Assembly (NCBI GenBank): GCA_019057975.1 | Contig: JAHLWJ010000125.1 | Coordinates: 1-12,214 of the forward strand | Direction: 5' to 3' | Length of the DNA: 12,214 bases | DNA from: Promethearchaeota archaeon | Lineage (GTDB): Archaea; Asgardarchaeota; Lokiarchaeia; Sigynarchaeales; SOKP01 | Shown here: in pieces, positions 1 to 7,119 of the stretch | How positions within the stretch are numbered: position 1 is the stretch's first letter | How the letters are laid out: each line of letters starts with the position of its first letter | Program-made: the position numbers and the translations under genes | The notes under the pieces: model-generated | The model's input: only the letters and a program-made list of their open reading frames with translations | The model's database searches: none | Told to the model about the DNA's origin: nothing

Positions 1-411
1 TTCTATACTTGTTGGATAACCTCTCTTAATACTTAGCTTATCTCTGGAATATTCAAGAAAATCCAAAGAAAGAGATTCAATATTGAAAGGTTTTATCCAA
101 CATTCGTTAAGCAATTGATAAATTTCTGAATCTTCTGGATTTGATTTTAGAAATTTTAAAAATCCTTCCTTTCTATCAATATTATTAATTAAAATTTTTA
201 ATTCTTCAAATTTTTGAATTAGAAGCTGAAAGGCATTCTTATATGTGATAGAATATTTATTAAGATTGCCAGTATTAAGTGAATCCTTTAAATTTTCAAA
301 AATAGGAAACAATTCTACATCTAATAGAGTCACTTCCCCTGTAATAACTTTTGTTTGAATTTCCTCTATTTTTCTATTTATCTCTTCAGAAAAATCTTTA
401 TATTCTCCCAT
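1..411 (-). CDS. Helical protein of unknown function, third gene of SMC operon (3' end outside window)
   Basis: An open frame of 137 codons runs from an ATG at 411 to the left edge without a stop. I do not recognise the family. The visible part is rich in Glu, Lys, Leu, Ile and Asn and looks mostly alpha-helical (for example residues 1-25 and 55-85), with no Cys-rich motif, signal peptide or membrane segment. It begins only 10 bases after the SMC stop codon on the same strand, so it is almost certainly co-transcribed and probably works with the SMC protein. There is no clear Shine-Dalgarno sequence before the ATG; translational coupling to the SMC gene would explain that. A kleisin, KITE-like or other SMC accessory subunit is possible from position alone, but I see no diagnostic motif for any of them. 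Confidence 0.75.
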   Translation of the reverse strand, partial: MGEYKDFSEEINRKIEEIQTKVITGEVTLLDVELFPIFENLKDSLNTGNLNKYSITYKNAFQLLIQKFEELKILINNIDRKEGFLKFLKSNPEDSEIYQLLNECWIKPFNIESLSLDFLEYSRDKLSIKRGYPTSIE

Positions 412-421
412 TTTTATATTT

Positions 422-3400
422 TTATTTCTTTTTTATTATTTTTGGTCTAAAAACCGAGGAGATTTCATTTTTACCAGCTCTAGCAATTCCAATTATTTTT
501 TCAGCAAGCAAAAACAATGAAGATGAAGATTTAGGCAAGAACATGAACAATTGGATAGGATTTTGTTCTAACGTTGATTTAATCAATTGATAAGCCACTT
601 CTGAATTTTTTTCATCTAAAAACATACCTGCCTCATCAAACATGCATAGTGGAGATGGTTTAATCTCTTGTAGAGATAAGATCAAACAAATTGATATAAG
701 AGAAACTTGCCCCCCGCTTAGTGCAGTAAAAGATTTTAATTGTTCTTTAGAGGTTGCTGCTTTTATATCAACACCAAGATCTTCAAATTTTCCAGTCAGT
801 TCAAGAGAACAATATGACTTTATTTGAGAATCATCAAACTTTTGATTAACTTTAGATTGTAGATTTTCAAGTACAACACTAAATTTATCATAGTATGTTT
901 TTTCTAGTTTACCTTCAGTTTTTATTGCAGCTTTTATATCTTTTTCTAAATCTTTTTGATTTCTATTAATTTCTTTAAGAGATGCTATTATTTGGTCTTT
1001 CTCAACTAGAAGTGAATCATCGACATCTAGATAACTGAGTAATTGCTTATCGATTTTTGAAATATCTTCATTTATCAATTCTATTGGACGAATTTCTATA
1101 ATTTGTTCAGAAATTAAGGGACCTATCTCTGAATTAATTCGTTCATAATCCCTTCTTTTTGCTTCTATTTCTTGGTTAAATGCATTTAATTTAACATTTT
1201 CTTGTTCCAAATTTATAGTAATTTGTATACTTCTTTTATCGATTTCATTCTTCCTGTTTTGATATTGAAGTTTATTTTCTTTCAAATTTGTGATATCTTT
1301 CTCGATATTCTCAAGTTTATCTTCTACATTTTCTAATTGTCGATAAGTTTCAAAAGCAGATTTGTCTGCTTTTTGAAACTCTTCTTTCTTTTTTTCGTAA
1401 TCTAATTTATTGATGTTTAATTTATTTTTTTGCTTATTTAACTCCACTTTCACTTCCTTTAGGATATCTGAAGTTTCATCTAATTTCAAATCCCATTTTT
1501 TCTTTTCCTCATTTGAAGAAGTCAATTCATTTGGGATCTCATTGAATCTATCATTCCATTTAAAAAAATCCGGGTCAGTTTTTGTCTTTAAATTTCTAAT
1601 TTTAAATTCTAAATCTTTAAGTTTATCTTTAATTTCAGAATTGTCTTTTTCTAAGTCATGCATCTGTTTATATAATTGATTTTTTTTCGTTGTGATCCTC
1701 TGTTTTTGGTTAAAATTATATAAAAGATCGCTAAAAGATTCCTTTTTATTGAATAATTCTTTTTGAATAATATCTAATTTGGATTGTTCAACCCTTAATT
1801 CTGAAATCGAATCATTTATTGATTTAATTTCTGATTCTAATACGTTAGACTGTTCTTTTTGAGTTGCTGCACTTAATAAACCCTTTAATCTTTTTACATA
1901 AGGGGTTTCATAAACATATTTATAGGATATAATTTGTTCTCCTGCTAAAGTTACACATTTACCCTTGAAACCAAGTTTATTATAAAGTTCTCTTCCAGAA
2001 TGGTAATCCTTAACAACTAAGCAATTCTTTACTTTAGAATATATAACTTTCTTAATATCTAAATCGTCATCGACGACCTTAACAAGCTCAGCTAGATAAC
2101 CGAGGATCCCATTAGCAGAAATATCAACTAAAGGTTGAATACCTAATTTTTTGGGAAGATATATATTACAATAGGCACTATATTTTTCTTTCAATCTTTT
2201 TAATAGAGTTAAAGTGTCCCAATCCTCCGCTACAAAACTATATAATAATTTTTCACCTAGCACAGATTCGATAGCATAGCTTAATTCATCACCATACTTT
2301 AAATATTCAATTAAGGGGCCCTTAACTTTCAAATCTCTCCTATTAATCTCATCCTTAAGAATTGATATACTTGAAGGAAGAACAACTCGTCGTTCTCTTA
2401 GTGATGTCTGTAGAATTTTTAACTTATTTATCTTTTTTAACTTTTCAAATTCCAATTTTTTGATTTCTGAATCAATCTCATAGATTTTTAAAGTAATTTT
2501 TCTGAGATCTCTATCGATTTCTTGTAATAAATCTTTTGAAGGATTTTCTAGAAACCATTTATTTTTTTCTAATTTATGTTCTATATCCTTAAAACTTTGA
2601 AATAGTTGGTTGATTTCGTCATTTATGGAATTGATTGTTTTCTTATTATCTTGAATTTTTAATTGTTTCAATTCCTTTTCATTAATAATTTTATTATACT
2701 CATCCAATAGAGCCTTATTTTGTTTAATTTTCTTTACTAACTGATTCTGTTCCTTTATTAGGCTTGTAATTTGAACGTCTAATTTCTTTTGTTCCCTCTT
2801 AATTATTATTAATTCACTATCTAAACTTTCCTTTTGTTTTTCAAAATTAGTAATAATTTTTTCGATTTCTCTTACTTTATTAGACAGTACATCTAATTCC
2901 TGTTTAGCTAATATCTTTTCTTTTTGCCAATTCTGTATTTTTGCAATTAAATCTGTTTTTTCATAATCAAGTTCACCGAGTTTCTTTGACAACCTATTTA
3001 TATTCTGTTCCTCAATAGAAATTTTATTAATTAATTCTGCGATTTCATTATCATATTTATCTTTTCTTTTCTTAATCCCATATATGACTAATTTAAGGTT
3101 TTCAATGAGTTCTTCAATTTTGTTTATGTCCTTTTCCAATTTTTCTCGATTTGCCCATAAAAGTTCATCATTGTATTTTTCTCTAATATCTAACAACTTT
3201 TTTTTTTGTTCCAAGCGTTTCAATTTCGGTGTTAAAAGCTCTAAACTAATGTTCAAGGTGTTTCTTCGACTTGTTAATGACTTTAAATCATTATCCAAAG
3301 TAAGCACGTTTCTTTTTTGGTTTAATATCTCATCTCGAAGAGGTTTTAATCCAATACCTTTTTCAAGAAAAGAACATAACTCTGTTGTTTTTAAGCTTTT

Positions 3401-3889
3401 AATAGCATCAATCTTTCCTTGACTGACGAAAGCAAACTGATTATCAGGATTGATATTTAAATCTGTAATTACTTTCTGTATTTCATGAGCCTGAACTTTA
3501 TGAAATTCTTTTTCATTCTTACTTTTTATTTTAAAAAATGGAGATTGGCCTCTGATAACATATCTCCTAAGTTGTATTAGGTCATCCCCTTTTTGAATAT
3601 GAATTTCAACCATTGCATGATTCTGATTATTTCTAATAAAATTAGACCATTTTGTATAGCGATCATCTCTTTCATTACTACCTAATGCAAATTTAATAGC
3701 CTGAAAAATTGATGTTTTCCCACTCCAATTTGGGCCTACAATAATAACAAACTTAGCTTCCCCAAAATCAACCTCATCTTTTTGAAACGATAAGAAATTT
3801 TCTAAAATAACTTTCTTAATAAAGGTGTCACTATTTTGTTTCCCTAAAGTTTCATTTTCCTTATTCTTAGATTGTATTTGAGAAGTCAA
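422..3889 (-). CDS. SMC-family ATPase with hinge and SMC5/6-like head motifs
   Basis: Full-length SMC protein of 1155 residues, normal for the family. Order: head N-lobe about 24-175 with Walker A GPNWSGKTS (52-60) and Q-loop FVSQGKI (Q157); coiled coil to about 510; hinge about 515-665; return coiled coil to about 1000; head C-lobe with signature LSGGQ (1057-1061), Walker B FDEA (D1085, E1086) and D-loop LDEKN. Such proteins form ATP-gated rings that entrap or extrude DNA. The segment ILENFLSF near residue 28, the MVEIHI and LNINPDNQFAFVSQGK motifs, and a Pro-Lys (LPK) in the C-terminal switch region recall eukaryotic SMC5 more than canonical SMC or Rad50; no Rad50 CxxC hook is present. The start is a TTG with GAGGT just upstream; no ATG occurs before Walker A. 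A tryptophan replaces the usual P-loop glycine. It lies between two operon partners, 22 and 10 bases away. Confidence 0.93.
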   Translation of the reverse strand: MTSQIQSKNKENETLGKQNSDTFIKKVILENFLSFQKDEVDFGEAKFVIIVGPNWSGKTSIFQAIKFALGSNERDDRYTKWSNFIRNNQNHAMVEIHIQKGDDLIQLRRYVIRGQSPFFKIKSKNEKEFHKVQAHEIQKVITDLNINPDNQFAFVSQGKIDAIKSLKTTELCSFLEKGIGLKPLRDEILNQKRNVLTLDNDLKSLTSRRNTLNISLELLTPKLKRLEQKKKLLDIREKYNDELLWANREKLEKDINKIEELIENLKLVIYGIKKRKDKYDNEIAELINKISIEEQNINRLSKKLGELDYEKTDLIAKIQNWQKEKILAKQELDVLSNKVREIEKIITNFEKQKESLDSELIIIKREQKKLDVQITSLIKEQNQLVKKIKQNKALLDEYNKIINEKELKQLKIQDNKKTINSINDEINQLFQSFKDIEHKLEKNKWFLENPSKDLLQEIDRDLRKITLKIYEIDSEIKKLEFEKLKKINKLKILQTSLRERRVVLPSSISILKDEINRRDLKVKGPLIEYLKYGDELSYAIESVLGEKLLYSFVAEDWDTLTLLKRLKEKYSAYCNIYLPKKLGIQPLVDISANGILGYLAELVKVVDDDLDIKKVIYSKVKNCLVVKDYHSGRELYNKLGFKGKCVTLAGEQIISYKYVYETPYVKRLKGLLSAATQKEQSNVLESEIKSINDSISELRVEQSKLDIIQKELFNKKESFSDLLYNFNQKQRITTKKNQLYKQMHDLEKDNSEIKDKLKDLEFKIRNLKTKTDPDFFKWNDRFNEIPNELTSSNEEKKKWDLKLDETSDILKEVKVELNKQKNKLNINKLDYEKKKEEFQKADKSAFETYRQLENVEDKLENIEKDITNLKENKLQYQNRKNEIDKRSIQITINLEQENVKLNAFNQEIEAKRRDYERINSEIGPLISEQIIEIRPIELINEDISKIDKQLLSYLDVDDSLLVEKDQIIASLKEINRNQKDLEKDIKAAIKTEGKLEKTYYDKFSVVLENLQSKVNQKFDDSQIKSYCSLELTGKFEDLGVDIKAATSKEQLKSFTALSGGQVSLISICLILSLQEIKPSPLCMFDEAGMFLDEKNSEVAYQLIKSTLEQNPIQLFMFLPKSSSSLFLLAEKIIGIARAGKNEISSVFRPKIIKKK

Positions 3890-3911
3890 CTTTACCTCAT
3901 CCTATTATTTT

Positions 3912-5177
3912 TCATTTACCAAACGCTTGTTTTATGCGATCAACTCTCTTTTTAGCCTTTTCCAAATTGATTAGTGCCTTATTGGGGGGTTCATTTAAAA
4001 CAAAAGGGTACTTTGCCAGAATTTTCCCATCGTTGTCTTCTAATGGCTCTTTCTTATCAATTTTATCAATTATGAGCAAAAGTTCACTGTAATTCATAAA
4101 AGCAGCATTTTCATATAGCTGATTTAACATAAATTCTGACATGCGTGATTCTCGAATATTATTAATATAATCATTTACATTATTAGTTTTATTAAATTGT
4201 TCCTCTTCCATTTTTGCTATACTTTTTATTACATGTTGATTTTTTTTATCTTCTCCTGCAACTTGTTTATCATTTGAAATCTTTGGTATGATAGAAGGTA
4301 AAAACTCACCAGAATCTATCAAATCAAGTAGAATATGAGTAATCTCATTACTTATTTCATTTAGTTCTGAATTTAAAAAGTGTTTAAAAATGCCAACCTT
4401 TAGTAATTGTTTTATATCCTTTACTTCCCAATTATCAGTATAATTGACCAGCGCATTTATATCAAAAACTATTTTTGGATTCTTCTCCAAAAAATCTCTA
4501 AATACAGTTTCCCTTTCGCTCTTATTTAATAACTGAACTTTTATAAATAAATCAAAAGAATCATAAACCTTTGATGAGATTTCTATAATATCTCGAATAT
4601 CATAATTAATCCATATTAAAATTACATTAGCTTCAATAAAATTGAAAATAACCTCTTTTTGTGAGGTTGTGAAAACTTCAAGCAAATTGGTTTCTTTTAA
4701 TAAGGTCTTGAAATTTAATTGTTGATTAATTAACAATAATTTTTTTTCAAATATATTGTCGGAATCAACCAAATTCTTATTTACTTCTTCTTCTTCAGAT
4801 TTTAAATCCGTTTCTTTATCAAAATTTTCTCTAATTGCTTTTAAAATTGGCGTAAAGCTTTTTATAAACTTATCTGGAGCTTTTTTTATCTCATTATCGT
4901 TAAACTCAATTAACTCTAATGAGTAATTCATCGAGATTAACTTTATAAATTCTATTATATCCGTTCCAGGATTAACATTAATTAACACAGCACCTTTAGG
5001 TGAAATATACTCTTTTAAGACATTTTCATTATTAAATGTGGACATTGTCTTAATATAATTGATTATATCATTATATTTGTCCCGATAAAAGATCTCCTCT
5101 CTATTAACTTCAAGTTTAGATGGTAAAATCACTCGAAAATACCTTGAAAATTCTGGAATCTCGCTTAAATCTTTCAT
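3912..5177 (-). CDS. Degenerate AAA+ (Cdc48/PAN-like) protein, predicted pseudo-ATPase, first gene of SMC operon
   Basis: A 421-residue protein when started at the ATG at 5177; an in-frame TTG pair at 5192 and 5189 would add five residues but is less convincing. By eye it follows a Cdc48/PAN-type AAA+ domain with the catalytic residues gone. PKGAVLINVNPGTDII (about 60-75) matches the Walker A region, but the GKT is replaced by DII. LLLINQQL (about 147-154) sits where hhhhDE is expected, with D-E read as N-Q. VILIWINYD (about 175-183) keeps a sensor-1-like Asn, and SFDLFIKVQL with the following helices matches the RFDxxIxVxL lid entry without its arginines. The C-terminal 120 residues are helical, charged and unrecognised. 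It ends 22 bases before the SMC start, so a structural or scaffold role in that complex is my inference. The AAA assignment is by eye only. Confidence 0.8.
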   Translation of the reverse strand: MKDLSEIPEFSRYFRVILPSKLEVNREEIFYRDKYNDIINYIKTMSTFNNENVLKEYISPKGAVLINVNPGTDIIEFIKLISMNYSLELIEFNDNEIKKAPDKFIKSFTPILKAIRENFDKETDLKSEEEEVNKNLVDSDNIFEKKLLLINQQLNFKTLLKETNLLEVFTTSQKEVIFNFIEANVILIWINYDIRDIIEISSKVYDSFDLFIKVQLLNKSERETVFRDFLEKNPKIVFDINALVNYTDNWEVKDIKQLLKVGIFKHFLNSELNEISNEITHILLDLIDSGEFLPSIIPKISNDKQVAGEDKKNQHVIKSIAKMEEEQFNKTNNVNDYINNIRESRMSEFMLNQLYENAAFMNYSELLLIIDKIDKKEPLEDNDGKILAKYPFVLNEPPNKALINLEKAKKRVDRIKQAFGK

Positions 5178-5203
5178 TGCAAATTTCAACAATACTTATA
5201 TTG

Positions 5204-5213
5204 ATTTTTATGA
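5204..5213 (-). promoter_or_regulatory. Candidate TATA box of the SMC operon
   Basis: On the minus strand CATAAAAATC is centred about 30 bases before the ATG at 5177, so a transcript would start at or a few bases before that codon. Two further TATA-like stretches lie upstream (5236-5250, ATATATAT; 5296-5308, TATATAAATT) and would give leaders of roughly 40 and 100 bases. The sequence alone does not decide between them. Confidence 0.35.
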
Positions 5214-5323
5214 ACACTATTTTAAAGACCATTTACACATATATATTTAGCGTTAATTATATTTAGTGGTAAATACATACCCGACAAAAACCATTAAATT
5301 TATATAATAGTAATCTATTTCAT

Positions 5324-5348
5324 AAACTCTAAAATATTTTATGAGTTT
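5324..5348. repeat. Inverted repeat upstream of SMC operon promoter region
   Basis: AAACTC followed by TAAAAT pairs with ATTTTA and GAGTTT, leaving a single unpaired T at 5342, so the arms total about 12 bp. It lies about 16 bases upstream (minus orientation) of the TATA-like element at 5296-5308. It could bind a dimeric regulator. On the plus strand a T-run follows it, as in an intrinsic terminator, but no plus-strand gene leads into it. Confidence 0.5.
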
Positions 5349-5514
5349 TTATTTCTTCTATATTGCTTCTTGTTAAGTCATTATCCATGAGGTATAAATA
5401 AAATAATTAGAGAAAAGATATTTTCTAATTTACTATATAATGTTCTACCAAAAATATTCCTTGAAAATCTTCTCTAAATAAAAATCGTAATTTTATTTTT
5501 GGATTAATTATCGC

Positions 5515-6531
5515 TTAATTTTTAATGTAGGGGGCATAAGAACTAATATATTTAGCAGCATCATCAGGTGCAATAATAACCGCTAATCCCTCACGAGATT
5601 TAGCAAATTTCAGAGCGGCAGCTAAAATCGCACCTGTCGAAGGACCTACCAGAATACCATTTTTCCTTGCCAATTCAATGCCAGTTTGATATGCACTATC
5701 ATCACTCACCTCTAAAATTTCATCAATTACCGATTTATCTAAAATTTTTGGAATTAAATCATCCTCAAGGTCAGTTATTCTCTTCAAACCAGGTATATTA
5801 TGTATTGTATTTGATGGTTCTACCCCTAAAATTTTAATAGACGACTTTTTTTCTTTTAAATATTTCCCAACTCCTGTAATAGTGCCACATGTACCTGTAG
5901 CTGCGAAAAAATAATCAATTTCTCCATTGGTTTGCTCCCAGATTTCCGGACCTGTGGTTCTATAATGAGCCTCTACATTTAAGTCATTTCCATATTGATC
6001 CGGATTAAAATATCGTTCTCCTCCCTTACTAATTAAAATTCCATTTACTACACCTCTTGCGCCTTCGTTAGGGAATTTAGGGCATAGGTTATCATCAGCT
6101 TCCCATAATTCCTTCACACCAAGTAATTTTAAAAGTATTTTTTTTTCTTCTGGAATTCTACTTGGTACAGCAATTTCAATAGGAATCCCTCTTGCGTTCG
6201 CTAAAGAAGCTAATGCTATTCCTGTGTTTCCAGATGAAGGCTCTATGATACGTTGCCCCTTCTTAAATATAACATCTTTAAGCATAGAATAAGCAACCCT
6301 ATCTTTAATTGATCCAAAAGGATTATACCGTTCCAATTTTATGTAAATTGGAAATTTTTTATTCGGATTAATTCTTTCATTCAGTTTAACTAACGGTGAA
6401 GGATTTTCTCTATTTGAAATTAAATCTTCAATGCTTTCATATACTCGTAATTTGTGATTTATTCCTATTTTCCCTTTTCTATTATTATATGATGCTGACT
6501 TCATTTTGACATCCCTAATTTTAGTATTCAT
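5515..6531 (-). CDS. Cysteine synthase-type PLP enzyme (CysK/CysM-like, fold type II)
   Basis: A 338-residue enzyme of the beta family of PLP enzymes, predicted to replace the activated side-chain oxygen of serine (O-acetyl- or O-phosphoserine) with sulfide to make cysteine. GSIKDR (73-78) carries the PLP lysine K76; SSGNTG (99-104) is the substrate carboxylate loop; GTCGT (213-217) is the phosphate-cup loop, with Cys in place of the usual Gly; GPST (296-299) supplies the Ser near the pyridine nitrogen. QYGNDLNVEAHYRTTGPE is also typical. GSIKDR and the overall pattern recall CysM-type enzymes, but the sequence does not settle donor or acceptor; cystathionine beta-synthase-like activity remains possible. 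The first 30 residues are an extension. Start ATG 6531 is used here; ATG 6504 (Met10), preceded by AGGGATG, is an alternative. It is a single gene with a structured region upstream. Confidence 0.93.
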   Translation of the reverse strand: MNTKIRDVKMKSASYNNRKGKIGINHKLRVYESIEDLISNRENPSPLVKLNERINPNKKFPIYIKLERYNPFGSIKDRVAYSMLKDVIFKKGQRIIEPSSGNTGIALASLANARGIPIEIAVPSRIPEEKKILLKLLGVKELWEADDNLCPKFPNEGARGVVNGILISKGGERYFNPDQYGNDLNVEAHYRTTGPEIWEQTNGEIDYFFAATGTCGTITGVGKYLKEKKSSIKILGVEPSNTIHNIPGLKRITDLEDDLIPKILDKSVIDEILEVSDDSAYQTGIELARKNGILVGPSTGAILAAALKFAKSREGLAVIIAPDDAAKYISSYAPYIKN

Positions 6532-6533
6532 AA

Positions 6534-6553
6534 TTAAAATTCTACAATTTTAA
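6534..6553. repeat. Small inverted repeat just before cysteine synthase start
   Basis: TTAAAATT and AATTTTAA form a perfect 8-bp inverted repeat around CTAC, ending three bases before the ATG at 6531. In an mRNA starting upstream it would form a weak AT-only hairpin over the usual ribosome binding site. Alternatively its TTAAAAT is a TATA element for a transcript whose first codon is the downstream ATG at 6504. Confidence 0.4.
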
Positions 6554-6590
6554 CCAAACAAGTGTTATTTGAGAGAAAAAATTTTGATGG

Positions 6591-6692
6591 TTAAGTGAGA
6601 ATTAATGAAACTGTTGTTTAACAACAACAACCAAAAATACAGCAATTAAAGGTAAGAAACCCTACCTTGTTCTGATTATTAATTCTCATTAA
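6591..6692. other. Three-stem inverted-repeat element upstream of cysteine synthase gene (possible structured RNA)
   Basis: A long closing stem pairs 6591-6606 with 6678-6692: 15 base pairs with one bulged base at 6595. Inside it sit two further inverted repeats: 6613-6625 (GTTGTT, T, AACAAC) and 6649-6668 (AAGGTA, 8-base loop, TACCTT). Together they resemble a three-way junction. Read on the minus strand it begins about 60 bases upstream of the cysteine synthase ATG, so it could be a regulatory leader. The plus strand would add G-U pairs and ends in a T-run, so the transcribed strand is open. It matches no RNA family I can name. Confidence 0.4.
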
Positions 6693-6756
6693 TTTTTGAA
6701 ATACTTGTTCATTTAAAATATTCATGGTGATATTTAATAAAAATTCTTATTCATCA

Positions 6757-6776
6757 AATAAAAAAAAATAAAAGAA
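6757..6776 (-). terminator. T-rich stretch after the DUF2769-type gene, probable archaeal terminator
   Basis: On the minus strand, just beyond the stop codon at 6788-6790, the transcript runs into an almost pure T tract (plus-strand A-run interrupted by single T bases). Oligo-T stretches without a hairpin are the usual archaeal termination signal. Confidence 0.4.
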
Positions 6777-6787
6777 TTTTTTAATCT

Positions 6788-7003
6788 TTATTTTCTTCCC
6801 TCAATTCCATGCATGCAGAAATATCCTCCCTTTAACTCATATTTGGAGAATAATCCACATCCAAAACAACTACAACCTTTATCTTCTACTTGATCCATCG
6901 GTTTTTCAGTTTGTCCTCTGGAACAAAAAAGGGCGTGTGGTTCAAATTCATTGAGCTGATTTGGTTTGAATGAGGGACAAGGTCCGCAGAATTTTACAGG
7001 CAC
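6788..7003 (-). CDS. Small Cys-rich DUF2769-type protein, 5' end apparently disrupted
   Basis: A 71-residue frame from a GTG at 7003 with three cysteine clusters: FCGPCPSF (5-12), LFCSRG and GCSCFGCGLF, ending in GGYFCMHG. The order and spacing match my recollection of DUF2769, a small Cys-rich family found mostly in archaea, perhaps metal-binding; its function is unknown. The GTG is a poor start, with no close Shine-Dalgarno. An ATG at 7073, 27 bases below a good TATA box, opens a frame reading MAKPVPDTEESMSEC, the kind of N-terminus expected for this family, but that frame meets two TAG codons (7014-7019) and is out of phase with the rest. The gene is probably damaged or mis-assembled at 6993-7023; translation from the GTG cannot be excluded. 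Confidence 0.75.
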   Translation of the reverse strand: MPVKFCGPCPSFKPNQLNEFEPHALFCSRGQTEKPMDQVEDKGCSCFGCGLFSKYELKGGYFCMHGIEGRK

Positions 7004-7094
7004 TGTAGTATTCCTACTAATGCTTACGGCACTCGGACATTGATTCCTCAGTATCTGGTACTGGTTTTGCCATTATTTTCACATTTTTTGTTGA

Positions 7095-7105
7095 TTTATA
7101 TAAAA
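7095..7105 (-). promoter_or_regulatory. TATA box of the DUF2769-type gene
   Basis: TTTTATATAAA on the minus strand is centred 27 bases before the ATG at 7073, predicting a leaderless transcript from that codon. This favours 7073 over 7003 as the original start. Confidence 0.55.
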
Positions 7106-7119
7106 TTCCATGTCAAGTA

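Larger units (their letters stand above)
5178..5514. other. Intergenic region between cysteine synthase 3' end and SMC operon
   Basis: This stretch of about 337 bases has no convincing gene on either strand. It holds the candidate promoters of the SMC operon, a long inverted repeat at 5324-5348, and a small hairpin at 5411-5426 (AGAAAA, loop GATA, TTTTCT) that may lie in the 3' untranslated region of the cysteine synthase transcript. The remainder is AT-rich with no recognisable element. Confidence 0.6.

Noticed and set aside
351..590. 79-residue plus-strand open frame
   Set aside because: It lies antisense to the SMC 3' end and the next gene, has a low-complexity Phe/Leu/Tyr composition typical of the reverse of AT-rich coding DNA, and has no supporting start signals.
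1410..1679. Phe/Ser-rich plus-strand frames inside the SMC gene (also 3084-3422)
   Set aside because: Mirror images of Lys/Glu-rich coiled-coil coding sequence; the SMC reading is far better supported.
422..3889. Rad50 or SbcC identity for the large coiled-coil ATPase
   Set aside because: There is a globular hinge of about 150 residues instead of a CxxC zinc hook, the D-loop region (LDEKN) is SMC-like, and no Mre11/SbcD gene is adjacent.
5411..5426. Hairpin AGAAAA-GATA-TTTTCT as an intrinsic terminator
   Set aside because: It is six AT-rich base pairs without a clear following T-run on the minus strand; too weak to list separately.
7014..7019. TAG-TAG in the DUF2769-type gene read as pyrrolysine codons
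   Set aside because: Two adjacent TAG codons would be exceptional, and reading through them still leaves the downstream Cys-rich frame out of phase, so a frameshift would also be needed.
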